From positions 1 through 9,369 of the forward strand of contig JAUVMD010000031.1 in assembly GCA_030600405.1 (NCBI GenBank): DNA of 9,369 bases, written 5' to 3'. This DNA comes from Nitrospirota bacterium (GTDB taxonomy: Bacteria; Nitrospinota; Nitrospinia; Nitrospinales; Nitrospinaceae). Shown one piece after another: positions 5,928-9,369 of this stretch; position 1 is the first letter of the stretch; every line of letters begins with the position of its first letter. The notes beneath the pieces are model-generated. The model was not told where the DNA came from. It was given only the letters and a program-made list of their open reading frames with translations, and did not search any database. Position numbers and translations under genes: made by a program.

Positions 5928-6446
5928 ATGAAAAACAAAAATATTTTGATCGCGGGAATACTACTAACGAGTTTATTACTCGGGTGCGGCACCGGTGATA
6001 ACGATACCTTTGTTCGGTTTCAGGTCGAGGGACAACACTATGAAGTGAAAGGCCCGACCTTGGTTGTAACACGCATGCCTTTCAATATGCACTTTTTGGA
6101 TTTAACTTACTTGCCTGCGCATTTGGTTCCAGGAGCTATGATTCAGTGGCGAATGAAACTGGAGTCCCTGGAACAACTGGTGGGACAAAACCTGGATCTC
6201 AAAACTGTGGACCCCAACCATATAGACCCGGTGGTGATATTTAGAATGACTCAAGACCTGAGCGTGCACGGCCAGCAACATTCAAATATTCACTTCAAGA
6301 TTGACCGGATCGAGGAAGGCTTTGTCGAAGGCTCATTTTCCGGCACAGACCTCATGTACGTGTCGAGGACGAAAGAGGTGAGCCACAAAGTCGACGTCAC
6401 CGCCCAGTTTCGGATGAAGCTGGTTCAAAAAAAAGTAGGCCGCTGA
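5928..6446 (+). CDS. uncharacterised lipoprotein
   Basis: 172 residues from the ATG at 5928, chosen because it gives a proper lipoprotein signal and has GGAG (5919-5922) five bases upstream. An upstream in-frame start at 5856 would overlap the DUF2231 gene and bury the signal. The signal is MKNKN, a hydrophobic core, then the lipobox LLGC with Cys20 as the lipidated residue; the next residue is Gly, so outer-membrane sorting is likely. The mature part shows alternating hydrophobic strands and several His residues (for example in the VHGQQHSNIHFKID segment). It looks like a small beta-rich domain with a possible ligand site, but I recognise no family. A TACAAT at 5892-5897 may be a promoter -10 with a weak -35. 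The gene converges on the SLOG-like gene with 7 bases between the stops. Confidence 0.8.
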   Translation: MKNKNILIAGILLTSLLLGCGTGDNDTFVRFQVEGQHYEVKGPTLVVTRMPFNMHFLDLTYLPAHLVPGAMIQWRMKLESLEQLVGQNLDLKTVDPNHIDPVVIFRMTQDLSVHGQQHSNIHFKIDRIEEGFVEGSFSGTDLMYVSRTKEVSHKVDVTAQFRMKLVQKKVGR

Positions 6447-6453
6447 CGCGCTC

Positions 6454-6999
6454 TTATTTAAATGAAGTTTTGAACAAATCGGCGATAGCCTGTTTGCCGG
6501 CGTCGTTGAGGAAACGGGTGCCGGTGCCCGCGATGTGCCGTTTCTTGATTTTGGGATTGCCTTGTTCCCATTTATCCCCGTTCCACCAGAACCATTGTTT
6601 TTGGTCCTGATCGTACACGTGAAGAGGTTTGTTGCAGAGCTTGGCGAATTCTGCGCCCCAGCCGGTGCCGCCCTTGACGGTATCGTCGTCCTGAATCTTA
6701 CCGATGACAAACACTTCCTCGGCGCTGTTGATCTGGTGCCAGATGCTCTGCAGAACTTTCTTCAAGAGCGGGCCCTGGGTGTAGGACCGGTTCATCAGTT
6801 TGGAAACATAGGACAGGCTGACATCGCCATGCAGGAGTTCCTCGTGGGTCAGGTGACGCAGACCGCGCTGGCGGGCGACCGGGTGTCCCTCGAACGTGAA
6901 ATTGATTTCTTCCATGCCCATCTGCTCCGCCGCCGCGCCGAATTCCGCTTCGGCCCCCTGTGCCCCGCCGCTGAATAACGTACACTCTTCCGCTTTCAT
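6454..6999 (-). CDS. SLOG-like (Rossmannoid nucleotide-binding) protein
   Basis: 181 residues with no signal or membrane segment. The motif order resembles the SLOG superfamily (YpsA, DprA and LOG-like Rossmannoid folds): TLFSGGAQGAEAEFG (7-21) in the place of the GGAxGAD loop, a hydrophobic strand EVFVIG (95-100), the second glycine loop VKGGTGWGAEFAK (108-120), a strand ending in KPLHVYD, and C-terminal HIAGTGTRFLNDAGKQAI (155-172), close to the AGxGTR ending seen in such proteins. SLOG domains bind nucleotides or nucleotide-derived ligands, and some act in conflict systems or ligand sensing. No effector domain is fused here. Start is supported by GAGGAG (complement of 7006-7011), six bases upstream. 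It lies 112 bases downstream of a TraR/DksA-type gene on the same strand and may be cotranscribed. Superfamily call is from motifs only. Confidence 0.65.
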   Translation of the reverse strand: MKAEECTLFSGGAQGAEAEFGAAAEQMGMEEINFTFEGHPVARQRGLRHLTHEELLHGDVSLSYVSKLMNRSYTQGPLLKKVLQSIWHQINSAEEVFVIGKIQDDDTVKGGTGWGAEFAKLCNKPLHVYDQDQKQWFWWNGDKWEQGNPKIKKRHIAGTGTRFLNDAGKQAIADLFKTSFK

Positions 7000-7111
7000 T
7001 CCATTCTCCTCAAACCAGCCGGGAAGGAATCCCAGCCTAAATTTTCAATTAAGTCAGCAAGGTAGAGAAAAAGTCCCGCCAGATCAAGCAAAAGAATAAA
7101 ATGTATGTAGT

Positions 7112-7450
7112 TTAATTCTTCTCCGCGCAGGGGACACAGCGGGTGGCCTCCGGCATGAGCACAATGCGGCCGGGCGGAATGGGGTTGTCACAACCTACGC
7201 AGATGCCGAAATCGGGTTGGTTTACTTTGCCAAGCGCCGTTTCCAACCGGGAAAGCTTGGTCTGGGCGACGTTGAGCGAGGCTTCGCTGACGGCGCGGTC
7301 GTTGAGCGCCTCCATACGGGACAACCTGCCGATGGCGTTGTCCGGCGCGACGGGTTTCGAGGTTTCCGACAGGCTGACGATCAGTTTCCTTTGCGCCTCG
7401 ATTTCGCCCTCAATCTTGCATTTCAGCTCTCGTCTTTCCGCCGTATTCAT
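7112..7450 (-). CDS. small TraR/DksA family zinc-finger protein
   Basis: 112 residues. The N-terminal two-thirds is helical and likely a coiled-coil hairpin with its tip near VAPDNAIGRLSR (34-45). The C-terminal C4 zinc finger uses Cys84, Cys87, Cys105 and Cys108 (CVGC and CVPC), separated by NPIPPGRIVLMPEATR, the typical DksA/TraR finger. Family members enter the secondary channel of RNA polymerase, and full-length DksA works with ppGpp. The DxxDxA tip motif of DksA is absent, as is common in short relatives, so direct polymerase control is not certain. The start at 7448-7450 is the first ATG after an in-frame stop. I see no good ribosome binding site close to it, so translation may be weak or the site unusual. 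The likely downstream partner is the SLOG-like gene. Confidence 0.85.
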   Translation of the reverse strand: MNTAERRELKCKIEGEIEAQRKLIVSLSETSKPVAPDNAIGRLSRMEALNDRAVSEASLNVAQTKLSRLETALGKVNQPDFGICVGCDNPIPPGRIVLMPEATRCVPCAEKN

Positions 7451-7477
7451 GATTCATCATACCATTTTCCCCCATCC

Positions 7478-7546
7478 CCTCTGAAGAGGATATCCCCATT
7501 GCGAAAAATTATTGTCGCCCTTACACTGATTAAACAAATCATTGTC
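7478..7546. promoter_or_regulatory. short palindrome and spaced direct repeat in the divergent region
   Basis: CCTCT-GA-AGAGG (7478-7489) is a perfect palindromic hairpin with a 2-base centre. Downstream, AAATTATTGTC (7506-7516) and AAATCATTGTC (7536-7546) match at 10 of 11 positions with a 30-base offset, about three helical turns. All lie in the 113-base gap between the divergent TraR/DksA-type and lipoprotein genes. They could be regulator sites. Confidence 0.35.
7499..7527 (+). promoter_or_regulatory. candidate sigma70 promoter for the lipoprotein gene at 7564
   Basis: TTGCGA (7499-7504) and TACACT (7522-7527) each match four of six consensus bases with the ideal 17-base spacer. The -10 lies 36 bases before the start codon. 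The left repeat (7506-7516) falls within the spacer, which would suit repression or activation at this site. Confidence 0.35.
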
Positions 7547-7563
7547 TTTTAATGAGGTGAGCT

Positions 7564-8106
7564 ATGAGATTTTGGCAAATGTTAAGTCTAGCCGGGGTGT
7601 TGATCCTTTCGGGTTGCGCTCTCAACCCGTCCGTCCGCACCAGCATGGAAGCGGACTCGTCATTAATTTTCGGTTATTTTGATATGTCGGAAAGCCCGTA
7701 TGAATTGTCCTGCGTCACCATGACCCAGGACGAACGGTCGGGGATTGTTTACCGCCAATCCTGCGTGACCACTTTACCCAGCGGATTGTTTTACATGGAA
7801 AACGTCCCGCCGATGAAATATCACATCCCTTTTTTCAATGCCGGAGGCAAACTGCATATGATCTCCTCCAGCGAACGGGATTTGATCGACGTGCCTCCTC
7901 AGTCCATGGTGTTCATCGGTCCGTATAAATACAAAGTACACGATATAAACCTGGCGCAAGCGCTCCAGATCACATCGGAAAAGTACGGCCTGAACCCGGT
8001 GAAATCCCCCAGCGAAAAGAAAGTGTTGAAAATGCTGTTGAAGGAAGTCAAAGACACCCGCTGGAAACATAGAATTCAACAAACACTTTCCAAAATGAGG
8101 GGATAG
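7564..8106 (+). CDS. uncharacterised lipoprotein
   Basis: 180 residues. The signal peptide is MRFWQMLSLAGVLILSGC with lipobox LSGC and lipidated Cys18; the residue after Cys is Ala, consistent with transport to the outer membrane. The start is fixed by GAGGTG (7554-7559), four bases upstream. The mature part begins with strand-like segments (SSLIFGYFDMSESPYELSCV) and has two further Cys residues (in LSCVTM and QSCVTT, about 17 residues apart) that could form a disulfide in the periplasm. It then has a VPPMKYHI stretch and a basic helical C-terminus rich in Lys. The alternating strands ending in a tyrosine-rich segment recall DUF2846-type lipoproteins, but I would not assign a family. It converges on the HupE/UreJ-type gene with 42 bases between the stops. 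Confidence 0.82.
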   Translation: MRFWQMLSLAGVLILSGCALNPSVRTSMEADSSLIFGYFDMSESPYELSCVTMTQDERSGIVYRQSCVTTLPSGLFYMENVPPMKYHIPFFNAGGKLHMISSSERDLIDVPPQSMVFIGPYKYKVHDINLAQALQITSEKYGLNPVKSPSEKKVLKMLLKEVKDTRWKHRIQQTLSKMRG

Positions 8107-8148
8107 GGAGTTCTCAGTCCGGCGGATCTGGAACGGCCAACCGGGCAA

Positions 8149-8970
8149 TCAGTGTGACCGGGAAAGCAAATCCGAGGTTTTGTTTTCGGGAAGTATCCCA
8201 TACTCACTGCCTGGGGGAGTGGTTGGCGTGGCCATGGCTTCGTGGGCGTGGGAATGATTGTCCTCTGGGAACCCGAACTCGTCAGGATTCACCGTGTGCA
8301 GGTAGCCGTGCATTTGCATCAGGAACAACAGAACACCCGCCACGATCAATCCGTTGTTGGACACGTTGCTGATCTGCAGAAACGATTGGGTCCGCCGCCA
8401 TTTGAACAGCAGGGCCACCATAATACAAAGGGCGCCCACCTGCCCCAACTCGATCCCCAGATTAAAAGAAAGAATCCGCCAGATCAAACCGTCGTCTCCC
8501 AGGGGGAGTTGTTGCAGGCGCGTGGATAGCCCGAAACCGTGAATGAATCCGAACAAAAAAACCGCGAGCAAAAGGTTTGGGGATTTTTCGAAATATTTCC
8601 GGAAGCCTCCGGTATTTTCAAACCCGATATAGCACACGCTGAGCGCGATCACCGCGTCAATCAAATAATAATTAGCGGTGACGCCCATGAGGGTGGCGGA
8701 GATCAGGGTGATGCTGTGGCCCACGGTAAACGCGGTAATGTATTTGATCACATCCATAAACGTGGTCAGGAAAAACACAATGCCGAACACGAACAACAGG
8801 TGATCGTACCCCGTCAACATATGGGTCGCCCCCAGCCATAGGTACTGCAGATAACCGCCGTCCAGCATGGCCTGTTGATCGGCCTCCGACATGCCGTGGG
8901 CCATTACCTGACTCGCCGCCAGCAGAATCAGGCCCAGCACGAACAGTTTGATTAAAATATTCATATTCAT
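8149..8970 (-). CDS. HupE/UreJ family membrane protein
   Basis: 273 residues. A Sec signal (1-24, ending VMA) is followed by His25, then about six membrane segments. Family hallmarks: ATHMLTGYDHLLF (48-60), containing the H-x5-D-H metal motif (His50, Asp56, His57); FTVGHSITL (81-89); FGFIHGFGLS (140-149); and FNLGIELGQ (169-177). The HupE/UreJ family includes nickel or cobalt permeases serving hydrogenase or urease, but this branch (HupE_UreJ_2) is widespread without those enzymes and its substrate is unknown. The C-terminal tail carries DNHSHAHE (237-244), another possible metal site, and then about 30 low-complexity residues. Start is supported by GGGAG (complement), seven bases before the ATG at 8970. 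No hydrogenase or urease gene is in the window. It converges on the lipoprotein gene. Confidence 0.92.
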   Translation of the reverse strand: MNMNILIKLFVLGLILLAASQVMAHGMSEADQQAMLDGGYLQYLWLGATHMLTGYDHLLFVFGIVFFLTTFMDVIKYITAFTVGHSITLISATLMGVTANYYLIDAVIALSVCYIGFENTGGFRKYFEKSPNLLLAVFLFGFIHGFGLSTRLQQLPLGDDGLIWRILSFNLGIELGQVGALCIMVALLFKWRRTQSFLQISNVSNNGLIVAGVLLFLMQMHGYLHTVNPDEFGFPEDNHSHAHEAMATPTTPPGSEYGILPENKTSDLLSRSH

Positions 8971-9095
8971 TCAATGGCTCCCTGTCCCGCATGACTTTTA
9001 CCTCTTCAGGATAAGAGATAACTCTCCCGAGGTGTCTATTTTTTTTCCTCCGAACGGAATATTGTCAGGAACCCGATAGTCTTTATGGTATAGGC

Positions 9096-9101
9096 TATAA
9101 T
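9096..9101 (+). promoter_or_regulatory. candidate -10 element (TATAAT) before the broken lipoprotein frame
   Basis: A perfect TATAAT lies 35 bases before the ATG at 9136. No good -35 stands at the standard distance; the nearest TTGTCA (9062-9067) is too far, with 28 bases between. It is therefore only a partial promoter call, in an AT-rich stretch where such hexamers arise easily. Confidence 0.3.
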
Positions 9102-9135
9102 CAATCCAGATCATCTGTTCATAAAGGAGAATCCC

Positions 9136-9290
9136 ATGTTTTTTTGTCCATTGATGGTCCCAGGCGTTGCGCTGATTCTGACGGTGGTTTAAATAGTTGC
9201 GGGCTGTTCTCCAAGGAAGTGAAATAGGACGACGTCCCCTCGGCGGCGGCGGGCAAAATCAGCGGAAACTCCGTATCTTTAGCCTTTTAG
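9136..9290 (+). pseudogene. probable remnant of a small lipoprotein gene
   Basis: AAAGGAGA (9123-9130) sits ideally before the ATG at 9136, so a real start existed. The frame reads MFFCPLMVPGVALILTVV, then a TAA at 9190, then IVAGCSPRK and a TGA at 9220. If the TAA is ignored, the hydrophobic core runs straight into a good lipobox (VAGC). Shifting frame near 9213 gives KEVK, a TAG, then DDVPSAAAGKISGNSVSLAF to a TAG at 9288, which has the look of a lipoprotein's mature N-terminus. This implies at least two nonsense changes and one frameshift. The N-terminus lacks the usual Lys/Arg, which weakens the case. Sequencing error is an alternative, and so is chance. Confidence 0.4.
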
Positions 9291-9340
9291 CAACTGACAA
9301 CGCCGCAGATCAGTATTAATATAATGAAGAGTTTTTTCAT
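9287..9340 (-). other. 17-residue lipoprotein-signal-like ORF, truncated right after the lipobox Cys
   Basis: On the minus strand an ATG at 9340 reads MKKLFIILILICGVVSC and then TAA. This is a textbook lipoprotein signal (KK, hydrophobic core, VVSC) ended exactly after the Cys. After the TAA the same frame stays open for a further 55 codons, to 9119 (KAKDTEFPLILPAAAEG and onward), so a single nonsense change could have broken a 74-codon gene. I see no strong ribosome binding site. It is antisense to the plus-strand remnant, so at most one of the two is likely to be a true gene relic. Confidence 0.3.
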
Positions 9341-9369
9341 CAGGCTGGATCGATGTCAACAGGGCAGAA

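Larger units (their letters stand above)
8971..9369. other. 399-base stretch without an intact gene of normal size
   Basis: Besides the broken frames and the TATAAT listed separately, this stretch has a T8 run (9039-9046). Before it, short arms could fold: ACCTC (9000-9004) with GAGGT (9029-9033), and AGAG with CTCT inside. It also has a short GCG-type repeat (about 9241-9252). Another AT-rich TATAAT (9320-9325), with CTGACA (9294-9299) too far upstream (20 bases), may belong to a gene beyond the window. I see no RNA gene. Confidence 0.5.

Noticed and set aside
6535..6978. 147-residue plus-strand ORF antisense to the SLOG-like gene
   Set aside because: The minus frame has glycine-loop motifs and a GAGGAG site; the plus frame has neither motif nor ribosome site.
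9000..9046. Hairpin arms followed by a T8 run, terminator-like on the plus strand
   Set aside because: Stems are only 4-5 bp with a large loop, and no plus-strand gene lies upstream that would need termination; upstream is antisense to the HupE/UreJ gene.
9294..9325. CTGACA and TATAAT as a promoter reading out of the window
   Set aside because: The spacer is 20 bases, longer than usable for typical sigma70 promoters, and the downstream gene is not visible.

Overview
The window reads as an ordinary chromosomal stretch of a Gram-negative bacterium with mid-range GC content. Supporting signs are two lipoproteins with clear lipoboxes, a twin-arginine exported enzyme, a TraR/DksA-type regulator, and short gene gaps on both strands with purine-rich ribosome binding sites. 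The mix (EgtD-like methyltransferase, SelO, DUF2231, HupE/UreJ, intradiol dioxygenase) would fit a marine or environmental lineage such as Nitrospinota or a deltaproteobacterium-like group. That placement is an impression from gene content, not a measured result. I saw no tRNA, rRNA, CRISPR array, transposase or phage gene.

Layout, left to right. Bases 3-893 (+) hold the 3' part of an EgtD-like SAM-dependent methyltransferase cut by the window edge. Bases 894-2064 (+) hold a possible 44-codon ORF, a SpoIIAA-like (STAS/SEC14) protein and a heme-binding beta-barrel (nitrobindin/FABP-like) protein; the last two overlap by ATGA and look translationally coupled. SelO (2210-3694, +), a protein AMPylase, follows with all its catalytic residues. 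After a gap containing a competing-hairpin sequence comes a Tat-exported intradiol dioxygenase (3928-4584, +). It faces a membrane-anchored LuxR-type regulator (4651-5169, -), which is divergent from a DUF2231 membrane protein with a His/Asp-rich tail (5302-5859, +). A lipoprotein (5928-6446, +) follows and converges with a SLOG-like protein (6454-6999, -) that lies downstream of a small TraR/DksA zinc-finger protein (7112-7450, -). A second lipoprotein (7564-8106, +) converges with a HupE/UreJ-type membrane protein (8149-8970, -). The last 399 bases contain no intact gene of normal size, only remains that look like broken lipoprotein genes.

How the genes may work together: several touch redox, heme or metal chemistry (EgtD-like, heme-binding barrel, SelO, non-heme iron dioxygenase, HupE/UreJ), but they are split among small transcription units with different directions. 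I do not see one obvious multi-gene system. The most notable items are the altered substrate pocket of the EgtD-like enzyme, the exported orphan dioxygenase, the SLOG plus TraR/DksA pair, the membrane LuxR/DUF2231 divergent unit with three competing hairpin arms, and the decayed lipoprotein remains at the right end.
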